DNA of 43,518 bases. Source: Candidatus Altimarinota bacterium (GTDB lineage: Bacteria > Patescibacteriota > Gracilibacteria > BD1-5 > UBA6164). The stretch covers positions 1 through 43,518 of the forward strand of contig JAHDHC010000010.1 of assembly GCA_020631485.1 (NCBI GenBank), given 5' to 3'. Below, piece after piece: positions 30,449 through 40,055 of the stretch; the stretch's first letter is position 1; every line of letters starts with the position of its first letter. The notes under the pieces were generated by a model. That model searched no databases, had not been told where the DNA came from, and saw nothing but the letters and a program-made list of their open reading frames with translations. A program made the translations under genes and the position numbers.

Positions 30449-30484
30449 CCCTCTCTTAATGTAAGAGAGGGGCTAGGGGTGAGT
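30449..30484. repeat. Palindromic intergenic repeat
   Basis: A perfect 10-base stem CCCTCTCTTA / TAAGAGAGGG with an ATG loop, followed by GCTAGGGGTGAGTT. It resembles the short CCCTCTCC...GAGAGGG-CTAGGGGTGAG intergenic palindromes seen in many bacteria. It lies in the dnaA-DUF2130 gap, with no gene of its own. Confidence 0.65.
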
Positions 30485-30505
30485 TATATATTTTAAACTT
30501 ACTAC

Positions 30506-30530
30506 AAAAAAACTAGCAAAAGCTAGTTTT
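30506..30530 (-). terminator. Terminator of dnaA
   Basis: AAAACTAGC and GCTAGTTTT pair around AAAA; the A-run to the left becomes a T-run on the minus strand. It begins 6 bases past the dnaA stop. Confidence 0.82.
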
Positions 30531-30535
30531 AAATT

Positions 30536-31948
30536 TTATAACCCTATCTCTTCTCTGAGAGCGTTAACTTCATACATAAGCGTTTGATCTTTTTTTATGA
30601 GCTTTTGGAGCTTATTACAGCTGTAGAGTACTGCTGCGTGATTACGTCCATCAAAGATGTTTCCGATTCTCTCGTATGTATAGTTGAGCATGTTTTTTAG
30701 CAGATACATAGCTACTTGTCTTGGAATCATGAATTCTTTTTTTCTGTTTTGTCCTAGGATTCCTTCCTTTTCTATCCCAAAATGCGCTGATACAACGTCA
30801 ATTATGTCTTCATAGCTTTTGATTGTTTTCTTTTGTGGACGTTTTACACTTCAGAGTATTTCTGTGGTGAAGCTGAGTTTTTTGAGTTTTTGAGCTACTT
30901 GCGTGAGAGTTGGGACAACTCCTGTGAGCTCGTATTCTGCTATTATCTGGTTGAGGATTCATTCGAGTTCACGGACGTTTTCGACTACATTTGCTGCGAT
31001 AAATTCTGCTATCTCATTTGGGAGGAGGAATTCTCTCTCATGCGCTTTTTCCTGAAGTATTGCAAGTCTCGTCTCAAAGTCTGGTTTTCCTATATCGATA
31101 GTTATTCCCCATCCAAATCTACTTCTGAGTCTTGGTTCGAGCTCAGTGAGTTCATTAGGAGCTCTATCTCCACTCAAAACAATCTGTTTTGAAGAATCAT
31201 ACAAGAGGTTAAATATATTGTAGAGCTCGTTTTGTGTTTGTTCTTTTTTTGCGAGAAATTGTACATCATCGATGATTAGTACATCTATATCTCTGTATTT
31301 TGATCTCATTTTATCTACTCCTCTCTTTTTTACTGACTCTACATATTCTGTAATAAACTTATCTGCTGTAGTGTAGGCTATTTTTTTTCATTTGTATTTT
31401 TTAAGTACTGCATTTCAAATAGCTTGAAGGAGATGAGTCTTCCCAAGTCATACTTCTCCGTATATATATAAAGGATTGTAAGCATTACCAGGATTTTTAA
31501 TAACAGCTTCAGCTGCAGAATATGCAAGCTGGCTATCTGATCAGACGATAAACTTCTCAAGGGTATACCTGTCGTTTATGGTCTTGTTTTTTTCTTTATG
31601 AACAATATCTTTTTCAGTGAGAGAAGGTTTTTTGGTTTTTCAGAGATTTTTTTTGTAAAAGTCTACACAATCTATCACATTGGTATTAGATGGATTATCG
31701 ATATCTTTATCAACCTTGAACTGGATATCTTCCATGCCAGGAAACTCTATATCAACGGCTTTTCTGATTTGTGTATCAAACTTTGCTTCGAGATTATCCT
31801 TCATGAAGTTAGATACAACTCAAAATGTTATTTTACTACTTGTAATCTCGAGAATCGAAATCTTTCTAAAATAAACAAGAAAATCTTGTTTTTTAAGATC
31901 CTGTCAGAGTGTGAGGAGGATTGATTTGAGCTTGTAGTATTTGTCCAT
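30536..31948 (-). CDS. dnaA: DnaA, chromosomal replication initiator
   Basis: DnaA binds and melts the origin as an ATP-bound filament. The 470 residues give a domain I (1-85), a variable linker and the AAA+ domain: YGEVGLGKTHLLQAIG with Walker A Gly167 encoded by UGA, Walker B DVLIIDDVQFLAKKEQTQ, and sensor SGDRAPNEL. Domain IV carries the DnaA-box-binding GNIFDGRNHAAVLYSCNKL near the C-terminus. The start ATG opens a region where transcription diverges. dnaN is not adjacent. Confidence 0.96.
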
Positions 31949-32169
31949 TTCTTAAAATATTTTAGATCTCGAATTGATAAAATAATGTTTCTTAAATGTA
32001 CTTTTTTTCGCTAGAGCGTCAAAGCTTTTTTTTCCTTTGACAGCAATTCCTGTACTCTATTTTTGTACACAATTCCAGAGACTTGAATACTAGCCTAGAG
32101 CAATGATTTTGCTAAAATTAACAAAAAGATTATACTTTATTTCATAGAGATTACAATTTTTTAGAAACC
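31949..32169. other. Divergent intergenic region at dnaA, candidate origin
   Basis: 221 bases, AT-rich, with a 7-base hairpin GTCAAAG/CTTTGAC (32018-32041) and one near-match to the DnaA box TTATNCACA (TTGTACACA, 32063-32071). Genes to the left run minus and genes to the right run plus. No cluster of perfect DnaA boxes is visible, so the origin assignment is tentative. Confidence 0.3.
32109..32136 (+). promoter_or_regulatory. Putative promoter of the lytic transglycosylase gene
   Basis: TTGCTA (32109-32114) and TATACT (32131-32136) are separated by 16 bases and end 33 bases before the ATG at 32170. Confidence 0.45.
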
Positions 32170-32796
32170 ATGAAAAAAAGGTTCGCAAACTCATCTATAT
32201 TTTTGCTCACTTCCCTCATAGCATATATGACTTTGTTTTTTGTATACGGCAATATAAAACTCTATGATCTTGAGTTTGCCTGAGAAAAAGTTCCTGAGGC
32301 TGTGTATCCTATAGTAGAGAGAAAAATCGTAGCTCAGAATAAAAATTTTCTCAAAAGACTCTATATAAAAAATAAAGAGGATGTTTATATAGATTATATT
32401 GATACACAAGTAGCAAGTGTATGAGTTCCGTATGATATACGATATATTCCATATGTTGAAAGCTCACTCAATGCAAATGCAATTTCAGAAACTGGAGCTG
32501 TAGGACTCTGGCAACTTATGCCAGAAACTGGGAGATTGTTTGCTATGAGGATTGATGAAAACTTTGATGCGCGTTATGATTATGAGGTCTCAACTGGTGT
32601 AGCACTAGAATATATGATATCTCTAAGAGATCAGTTCCCCTCCCGGACACTCGCAGTTGCAGCTTACAATAGAGGTCCAAACTGACTTAGGAGAGATATC
32701 CAGGCTTCACAAGCCAGAGACTTTTATGAACTAGAAACAGCCGATGAAACCAAAAACTATATCTACAAGATCCTCGCCTATAAGTATGGAAGATAG
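32170..32796 (+). CDS. Membrane-anchored lytic transglycosylase (SLT domain)
   Basis: The 208-residue protein has an N-terminal signal anchor (about 9-28) and a soluble lytic transglycosylase domain that cleaves peptidoglycan between MurNAc and GlcNAc. The catalytic Glu lies in YVESSLNANAISETGAVGLW, followed by QLMPETGRLFA and the AAYNRGP block, whose next glycine is UGA. A short MltD-like or MltE-like enzyme by layout. It is transcribed away from dnaA from its own promoter. Confidence 0.9.
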
Positions 32797-32940
32797 CTTA
32801 TAAACTATAAAACTGGTTTGTGATGTGTGTCGAAAGTAGCTTTTTTTAGCTCAATGTAAGTTTTTGTGTTATTATTAATTTATTATTAATTTCTATTTGT
32901 GTTATGTTTATGCACTTAGTAGAGACTGATATATTCATGT
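32797..32940. other. Intergenic gap without gene
   Basis: 144 bases between the lytic transglycosylase and the DUF1704 protein. AT-rich, with no clear terminator, small gene or ribosome binding site seen. Confidence 0.6.
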
Positions 32941-34485
32941 ATGGAAAATAAAAAAATAAAAAAATCAGATTTTGAAAAGATTCTTCAGTCTATTAATGAT
33001 GAGATTTTTAATGGTCAACTCACTGATATCATAGAAGTTACATATGCATACAAAAAAATGTCTTGTGGCAATTATTGGAATGAAACACTATTTTGATATT
33101 TTGCTGGTTTCAGATTTGATTATTCTCACGATTTAGAACAAGTCTCAAAAATAACATCACAAAAACTCAAAAAGAAAATTGCAGCAATTGATAAGTTTCT
33201 GAAAAAACTACAAAAAATAACGTATAAATCAAAACAAGAATCTATAAAATCAAAAATCTTGATATGAAGTCTTAAGTATTCCAGAAACTGTCTAGAGATT
33301 GCTCTTTTGTGATTGCCTTTTGAGCTTTCAAAGGCTTGATTTGATCATGGATATACTCAAAAAGAAGCACAAACTATTGTGAAGCAGATTGAAAAACTAG
33401 AAAAGAAAAACTTCTGATGAAAGATATCTCATAACCAGGATGAGTTAGTTCTTGCTTATAATTATATCTTAAAAGTTTTTAAAGATTGAAAATGACTTTT
33501 AAATTCTGATGAACAAAAAGAGTTCAAAAACACATATATAAAAGCCATAAAAAACTTATTGGATCCAACAAAAGAACTTTATAGAGTAAAATACTATGCT
33601 ACAAATAAGCTTTCAAAAGAAGCAGAAGAAAAATTAGCAGCGAATGTAACGAGATGAAACTATACAAAGATATTTAAAACTGTTCTTAATGATATCTTGT
33701 GACTTGATTTTGAAGTAGTTCATGAAGAGCGTTCGAGTATCTATGATGGCCCTTGATTTCTATCATTTCCTAGTTCAAAAACATATGACTCAATGACGCT
33801 CAGGAGAGTTATCGAACTTATTGGACATGAGATAGAAGTGCATTGTTTCAACTATAGGATGAACCAAAGACTCCTTTGAAACTTCCGTTGAGCTTGAAAT
33901 CTCGAAAAAGAAGAAGGTTTTGCTATGACTGTAGAAGAATTTCTAAAATGAAAAAAACTTGAAGACATTACAGTTACACGACATTTCGTTATAGTTTTAG
34001 CATCTGAAGTATTTGAACTTGAAGAATTAAAATGATTTATGAGACTGTACTCTAAAATGACCTGAAAAAAATACATGTTTCAGCACATTCTCCGTCAAAA
34101 GAGAAACTATCCACTAGAGTGTAAATGAGGACAACACAAAGATGTGACCTATGGAAGATGAATACAAAAAGTTCTTGATTTTTTGAAAAATGGATGAGAC
34201 ATGAGAGAGCTCTATCTCTGAAAGATCTCACTCGACGACATCCCAAAGGCGAAAAAGCTTTTAAAATACTCAGGGAGACATATGTCTGATCTCAATATTC
34301 CTATTTTCTTTGGAGAGCTTATACTTTATCTTGCTATCACTCCACCAGAAAAATCTAACTGTGATCATTTTCTAAAAATGCTCAAGAAAAAATATCACTT
34401 CATAAACTTTGATAAGCTTGATCTGCTTATAGTAAAAGAGTTTGTAAAAGTAAAAGTTAGTTTTGATAGATTGAAATTGGTCTAG
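32941..34485 (+). CDS. DUF1704-type putative metallopeptidase (MATCAP-like)
   Basis: The 514-residue protein has a HExxxH site in LIGHEIEVHCFNYRMNQ (His296, Glu297, His301), followed by the Glu-containing block NLEKEEGFAMTVEEF. This spacing characterises DUF1704 (tyrosine/MATCAP-like carboxypeptidases); bacterial members are little studied. Residues 1-290 are helical and Lys-rich; residues 310-514 form further helices with LRQKRNYPLEC and VTYGRGIQKVLDFLKNGGDMRELY (cut). Numerous UGA glycines. It is monocistronic; the substrate is unknown. A peptidase role is inferred from the metal site. Confidence 0.82.
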
Positions 34486-34612
34486 ATTTGTAAATTAGTT
34501 TCCAACTATATCAGAAACTCGAGAATTTTTTTCTCAATTCGCAGCATTAATAAATGAATCTAATTCATCTCATTTTCATCAATATATAATTTGAACTAAT
34601 CCTCAAAATAAT

Positions 34613-34638
34613 TTGACAATCAAAATATTTATTATAAT
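34613..34638 (+). promoter_or_regulatory. Possible promoter of the 137-residue orphan
   Basis: TTGACA (34613-34618) and TATAAT (34633-34638), spacer 14 bases, ending 32 bases before the ATG. Both hexamers are perfect but the spacing is short. Confidence 0.4.
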
Positions 34639-34670
34639 TTACAGGTGATATTTAATATGTAAATTATTAT

Positions 34671-35084
34671 ATGAATCAATTAGCTGAAAGCCTATGAGTT
34701 GTAGATAATGTAAATGAATTAGAATTAGGTATTACTTTTACTTTTGAAAAGTGATTTTTAGATCCTATAGATAAATTTTCCGAAATAAAAGATCAACTCT
34801 GAAAGAGGAGATGAAGTAAAATAAAGATCAAAAATGGTTCAGATATATTATTTTCAATTACAGGGTTGCTCTCAGAAGGTGTCGAACTTACATTCTACAG
34901 AGACTGAGTAGACTGACCTAAAAAGATTGAAGATGATCTCAATGTACAACTCGCATATGAATGAATCACTGAAGAAGATATTCTCGATGCTCTCAAGATC
35001 AATCTTACAGAGCCGTTTTTTGTGAGAGAAGGAGAGTTTAGTACTGATCAACAGGTAAACGAGATACTAAAAGAAGAGAAATAA
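34671..35084 (+). CDS. Hypothetical protein, 137 residues
   Basis: An unrecognised soluble protein with mixed beta and charged helical parts (ELGITFTFEKGFLDP, then KIKIKNGSDILFSITGLL and a C-terminal acidic helix). Many UGA glycines, for example in LGKRRGSK. It follows a TTGACA/TATAAT pair and is followed by a terminator, so it is a single-gene transcript just upstream of rnpB. Confidence 0.7.
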
Positions 35085-35116
35085 AAAATTGTATTAGTCT
35101 TGAAGAATATGATGAG

Positions 35117-35142
35117 AAAGGGGCTATAAGTGCCCTTTTTTT
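35117..35142 (+). terminator. Terminator of the 137-residue orphan
   Basis: AAAGGGGC, a 7-base loop and GCCC followed by seven T residues, 32 bases after the stop codon. Confidence 0.82.
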
Positions 35143-35236
35143 AGAGAGCTTAGATGTTTTGGAGCTTTTGCATTTATAGATATGAAATAAAATCATGCTA
35201 ATTGTTGCGAAACTCTAAAAATCAATATAATTACGA

Positions 35237-35700
35237 GGCAAAAGCAGGTATCTATCGCGCAGTATTGCGGGAAGGAAAGTCTGGACACCGTGGAAACAGC
35301 CTAGAAGATAACGACTTCGCATGGAGGTAAATACATAAGCCTTCATGACAGCAAGTGCCGCAGAGACTATACTAGTTTATTGTCATTCTGATCTTGACAC
35401 AGAATCTTTATGAGATCCTGAATCGAGTTCAGGATGACAGTTGACGAAAGGTGAAAAGTCATTGGGTGTTGCACGGATTGATTATACAACTTGTTTGTAT
35501 GTAAATCTCTGTAGCGACTGATGATCCCTTACAGTGATGTAAGTGTGGTGGTAAACCTTAGGTGGTGCAATGGGAATGGTCCCGCAATAGGTTATTGTTT
35601 CCTATCGCCTAGAAGCGGGATACTCAGCTTGAATCTATAAGTGATTATAGATCTAGATAGATTGATATCGAGGTACAGAATCCGGCTTATTACTTTTGTA
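35237..35700 (+). ncRNA. rnpB: RNase P RNA
   Basis: The catalytic RNA that removes 5' leaders from pre-tRNA. Conserved blocks appear in order: GGAAGGAAAGTCTGGACACCG, cut here as GGAAAGTCTGGACACC (P4 5' side), then ACAGCAAGTGCCGCAGAGAC, GGTGGTAAACCTTAGG and ACAGAATCCGGCTTAT (P4 3' side). The ends pair through CAAAAG (35239-35244) and CTTTTG (35693-35698), giving P1. About 460 bases, longer than the usual 350-400 because of a palindromic insert (35381-35439). The precise ends are estimated. Confidence 0.93.
35381..35439. repeat. Palindromic repeat inserted in the RNase P RNA
   Basis: TGTCATTCTGA (35381-35391) and TCAGGATGACA (35429-35439) pair with one mismatch, and the middle adds CAGAATCT/AGATCCTG. 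It resembles the GTCATTCTGA...TCAGGATGAC palindromes found scattered between genes in many bacteria. Here it lies in a variable arm of rnpB, between conserved blocks. Confidence 0.7.
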
Positions 35701-35703
35701 ATT

Positions 35704-35743
35704 AAAAATTGTCTTATAACTTGATTAGTTGGCAATTTTTTTT
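35704..35743 (+). terminator. Terminator of rnpB
   Basis: AAAAATTGTC and GGCAATTTTT (with one G-T pair) and a T-run, just after the last paired base of RNase P RNA. Confidence 0.72.
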
Positions 35744-35832
35744 ATTATTCACACATTATTTATTTTCCCTCTTTTCTCGTCTAGATACATAATTGCAAGT
35801 AAAGAGTGTGAAAAAACTAATTTAAAAGAAAT

Positions 35833-36450
35833 ATGATATTGGTAACAACATGAATCCAGTGATGTGGAAAAGGAACGCAAGCAAGACTGCTTGTTGAAAA
35901 TCATGGATTTAAACTTGTAGAGATGGGAGTAGAGTTTAGAAAAGTCGTAGCGTCATGATCAGATCTCTGAAATGAGATCTGAGAAATTATAAATAAAGGA
36001 TATCTCGTCCCAGACGAATTAGGTATCCAAGTTATGGAAGCTGTGCTTGAAAAATACAAAAACGAAAAAAATGTGATTTTCGATGCATTTATACGACTCC
36101 CGTGGAATAAAACAACTTTTGAGAAGATTATTCCAGACTATACAGTAGTATACTTTCATCTTGATGAAGACATAGCAAAGTCTCGCCTTCTATGAAGAAT
36201 GTATGACAAAGAAACTGGAGAGACATTTCAATCAGGTACAGAAGTGAATCCAAAAAATGGAAATATCCTCGTAAAAAGAGATGATGATAAAGATGAAGCT
36301 CCAATACTTAAAAGATTTGAAGAGTTTAAAAATCAGACACTCCCAATAGTTGCTGAGCAGAGAAAGGAAGGAAAGATCATAGATATCGATGCCAATCAAA
36401 CAATTGATGAAGTATATAAAGAACTGACGGAGAAACTATGAATGAAGTAG
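35833..36450 (+). CDS. adk: Adenylate kinase
   Basis: Adenylate kinase interconverts ATP, ADP and AMP. The 205 residues show the P-loop GIQGCGKGTQARLL (two UGA glycines), VEMGVEFRKV in the AMP site, DEL-GIQV, VIFDAFIRLPWNKT (FDGFPR in most homologues), and the lid region with GRMYDKETGE. The usual lid zinc Cys are absent. The FDAFIRLP block replaces the FDGFPR consensus. AAAAGAA precedes the start. It overlaps the next small gene. Confidence 0.9.
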
Positions 36451-36653
36451 TGCAAATCTGAAACGTATATTATACAAACTGAGAATACTTTGAAAGATGA
36501 TCTCATAAAAATAAATGATCCTATAATAGTGAAATAATTGGAGATGTAAGAGCGTATAAAAAGAAAAAGAATGCAGAAAAACTTTTAGATTTTGTCAATA
36601 AAACAAGCAAAGAGATTTTAAATGCTAATTACAGATGAAATAATGAATTTTAA
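36438..36653 (+). CDS. Small hypothetical protein, 71 residues
   Basis: A basic 71-residue protein between adk and ispH, overlapping each (13 and 11 bases). It has four UGA glycines in the first 32 residues (VQIGNVYY, NGEYFERGSH) and a Lys-rich C-terminal half. No family recognised. The overlaps on both sides support it as a translated gene. Confidence 0.66.
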
Positions 36654-37569
36654 AATAATACTTGCTTCTCCTCGTTGATACTGTGCTGGAGTTGATAGAG
36701 CTATTGGTATGCTGGACGATATATTGGAAAAATATGGAGCACCAATCTTTGTGAACCACGAGATTGTCCACAATAAGTTCATAGTGTCTGAGTTCGAGAA
36801 GAAATGAGTTGTATTTACAGATAACCTCGATGATGTTGAAAAATGACAAATCATGGTATTTTCAGCTCATGGAGTGGCACCAAGTTACGTACAAGCTGTA
36901 GCTGATAAGTGAATCAGATATATAGATGCAAGTTGCCCACTGGTTATAAAAGTCCACAAAGAAGCAAAGAAATTCATAGCTTCGGAATATGAAGTCATCT
37001 ACATTGGCCAACACAATCACCAAGAAGCCATATGAGTGTCAGATAATGATCCAGAAAAGATCCATGTTATCGCAAATGAAGCTGATCTAGAAAAGCTCCA
37101 GTTCTCTCCTACTCAGAAACTTGTCCTTCTCAATCAAACGACTCTCTCTGTAGATGATACAAAGGCACTTATAAGCAAAGCCCAAGAAAAATTTCCGCAA
37201 CTTGAGCTTCCATCTTTTTCAGACATTTGCTACGCTACGACAAATAGACAAGAAGCTGTAAAGAATATTCTCCCAGAAATAGATAAGCTCATCATTGTTG
37301 GTTCAAAAAACTCAAGCAATAGTGTGAAACTCAAGCTTTTGGGACAGAAGTTTTGAAAAGAATCTATACTCATAGACTCTCCTAATGAGATTGCTAGTGA
37401 TTTCTTAGAGTGAGCAAAAAGTATCTGAATCTCCTCATGAGCATCAGTATCAGAAGATCTTGTGCAAAGTGTCCAGAAGTTTCTTGAGTCTCAAGGTGGT
37501 CTGTTCGAAAAAGAAATAGTCCTCACCAAAGAAAAAATGATTTTTCCCTATAGTTTAGAGTTGAAGTAA
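36643..37569 (+). CDS. ispH: IspH, 4-hydroxy-3-methylbut-2-enyl diphosphate reductase
   Basis: IspH makes IPP and DMAPP in the last step of the MEP isoprenoid pathway, using a [4Fe-4S] cluster. The 308 residues include the first ligand in [14 protein letters not shown] (Cys14; Gly12 is UGA), [21 protein letters not shown], the second ligand in [20 protein letters not shown], and the third ligand in [13 protein letters not shown]. The C-terminus has [12 protein letters not shown] and [12 protein letters not shown]. All three Cys are present. No other MEP gene is in the window. Confidence 0.95.
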
Positions 37570-37572
37570 CAC

Positions 37573-38616
37573 TTAAAGGTTAACTCAAAAATCCTTGTCG
37601 AATTTATATGACAAGTTAGAGACTATCCATCAATTAATCCAAATATTGTGAATAATATTACGATAATCGCTGAGTCTTGCAATATACTCTTTATCATGAG
37701 AATGTAGTGTTTCGTCAAATAAACAATTTAAGCGTATTTTTTGTCATGTTTTCAACTCTAAGGTCATAATGTCAGCTCAAGTATCATGATAATTTTCGGG
37801 ATTAAAGAACTTTTCTAATGCATCTATATGTCTTTCAAGATGAGATAGATCTAGGGTCACACAAGAAATTTCTAGTGTGAGCTTGAGTATATCTTGAGCA
37901 CCTAATTTAGCATAGAGAGGATTTTTAAGAATCTTGTCATGGAAAATTGCAAGTGCTAATTGTTCTCAAAAAAAATTTATATCTACATCAAGGTATCTGT
38001 CGATTTCGTGTAAAAAAGTTATTTCCTGTTGTAGTTTACTTCCTTCCCATTTTCCAGGATCATCCATCCATAAGTTTGATCTATAAGCATCGTTTAGCTT
38101 CTCTAAATCATATCATCTTTCATAAATAATTATAAAAAGTCTTCTATCATCTATTTTATTAAACTCAGCTGCTTCTGTATTATTTTCTTTTATAGGTTCT
38201 CCAAAAGGTATTTGAGGATACATATTACCAGATAATGAAAATGTAATATCTTGTTCCTCTTGATTTATTATCCATGAATCACCAAAAATTCCCCACATCT
38301 CTCTATAATTTCAGTCTTCTCATGAGACGCTCTCTACTACATTAATCTGATCTCCTATCATTCAGATAGAATAATCTTGATGATTTCATTCTCAACTATT
38401 ATTGTTCTCAAGTGAATCTATAGCTTGTGTAAGATTAATTCAGTATTTTTGAAACTTTTTTTTGGTTTTTTTCTCTGATGAACTAAGTCAGTACATGAGA
38501 AGATTCATCGCCAGTTTTTTAATTTCATCTAAGTGAGATATTAGTCAAACTGGCCCCATTTTTATAGCTGATTTATATTCTGCGATTAACTCTGATTCTT
38601 GTAATTTTTTTGTCAT
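37573..38616 (-). CDS. Hypothetical protein, 347 residues
   Basis: An unrecognised soluble protein. The N-terminal 70 residues are helical and Lys/Gln rich, a central part holds SLSGNMYPQIPFGEP and a long acidic stretch, and the C-terminal half is helical with LSDYRNIIHNIWINGW. UGA glycines occur regularly. It is convergent with ispH, only 3 bases apart, and has no close partner on its own strand. Confidence 0.7.
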
Positions 38617-38750
38617 ATAACAGTTCTAGAAATTGTTTATTGTAATTAAAAATACATTTTTTTCTAATTTTGTCAATCTATTGTTTGGTAAGAGCTTGTT
38701 TTTTTGTGTAATATAGATATCTTTGTGGTCTTAGTTATATATAGATTACT

Positions 38751-39899
38751 ATGCTTTTATTTCAGCTTGGGCGCGAATATAAGTTGTCAGTTTGAGAATT
38801 GATGCAGCTTTTTCAGTGTGAAGAAATTGTTTATCTTGATCAGTCAGTATTGGTAGTTGCATGACTCAATGAAACTGATGTTTTACAAAAAGCTGGAGCT
38901 TTGGGAGGGACGATAAAAATAGGAAAAATAAGTGACTATTCTATAGTAGAACTGTGAAAAGATTATCAGTGAAAGTTTCAGTATTGAGTCAGCAGCTTTT
39001 CAAAGAAAATCAATCTTAAAAAATACCTTTTAGCTCTCAAAAAAGAGCTAAAACTAGCTTGAGTAAGTTCTAGATTTGTAAATAAGGATTTCGGGAACCT
39101 CAACTCAGCACAGATTATCTCTGAGAAGCTTGTAAAGAAATGAACTGATTACTCAATTGTAGATATAGATGGAGTTAAAACTGTATTTCAGACGATCTGG
39201 GTCCAGGATATCGATGCCTATTCTCAGCGTGATTATGGAAAATCAAGAGATATGCAGGTCTGAATGCTTCCTCCAAAACTTTGCCAGATCATGATCAATA
39301 TATCTTGATGAAAGAAAATATACGATCCATTTGTGGGACTCTGAACAGTTTTGATAGAGTCTGTATATATGTGAAATACAGAAGTATATGGCTCAGATCT
39401 TTCAGATAGTATGGTTTTTGCTTCTACTCAGAATCTTCAGAGTTTGAAGCCAGAGTTTGATTTTATTTCTCAAATAGAAAAACTCAACGCAAAGTTTATC
39501 TGAGAATTTCCCCAGTTACATAAAACAGATGCAATCGTAACAGAATGATACCTCTGAGAAGTTATGACGCAGAAAAATATATCTCTTGAGAGAATAGAAA
39601 AACAAAAACAATCTTTAGAAAAGATATACAAATGATTTTTCTCCTCATTGAAAAAATCATGATATAGTTGAACTATAGTACTTTGCTTCCCTTTTTGGGA
39701 AATACATAAAAAATATATATATGCAGACAATCTCTATAGTATTCTCGAATCATATGCAAAAATAGAACAGATAATTCCTCAAGAAAATATACTCGAAAAA
39801 TATCAAACTTTTACACAACATACAAAGTCATGAAGTCTTCTCTACAAGAGGAAGAATCAACTTGTCTGAAGAGAAATATGTAAATTGACAATTTTATAA
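38751..39899 (+). CDS. Trm11-like RNA guanine-N2 methyltransferase
   Basis: The 382-residue protein resembles the Trm11/TRMT11 group that methylates N2 of tRNA guanosine (G10). The N-terminus (FQLGREYKLSVGELMQLF) is the usual start of the group, residues about 60-160 hold a THUMP-like region, and the SAM domain starts with RDYGKSRDMQVGMLPPKL, then IYDPFVGLGTVLIES. Motif IV reads VTEGYLGEV where DPPY or TEPYLG is expected, with both glycines encoded by UGA. Target RNA not proven. Confidence 0.83.
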
Positions 39900-39913
39900 T
39901 TATAAAGTATTAT
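39885..39913 (+). promoter_or_regulatory. Putative promoter of the unknown gene at 40 kb
   Basis: TTGACA (39885-39890), a 17-base spacer, TATTAT (39908-39913). It overlaps the last codons of the Trm11-like gene. Start of transcription would fall near 39920. Confidence 0.55.
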
Positions 39914-40055
39914 ATTATAAATATTCTATTAAGAGTATATTATAACAAGTACAAATCATACATTTTGAGAACCAGAATTCTGAGCAATAAATTTTTCAGA
40001 AGAGGGTTCGTATATTCTCAATGAAAAACTGTGAAATGTCTTTCGTCTCTTTAAT

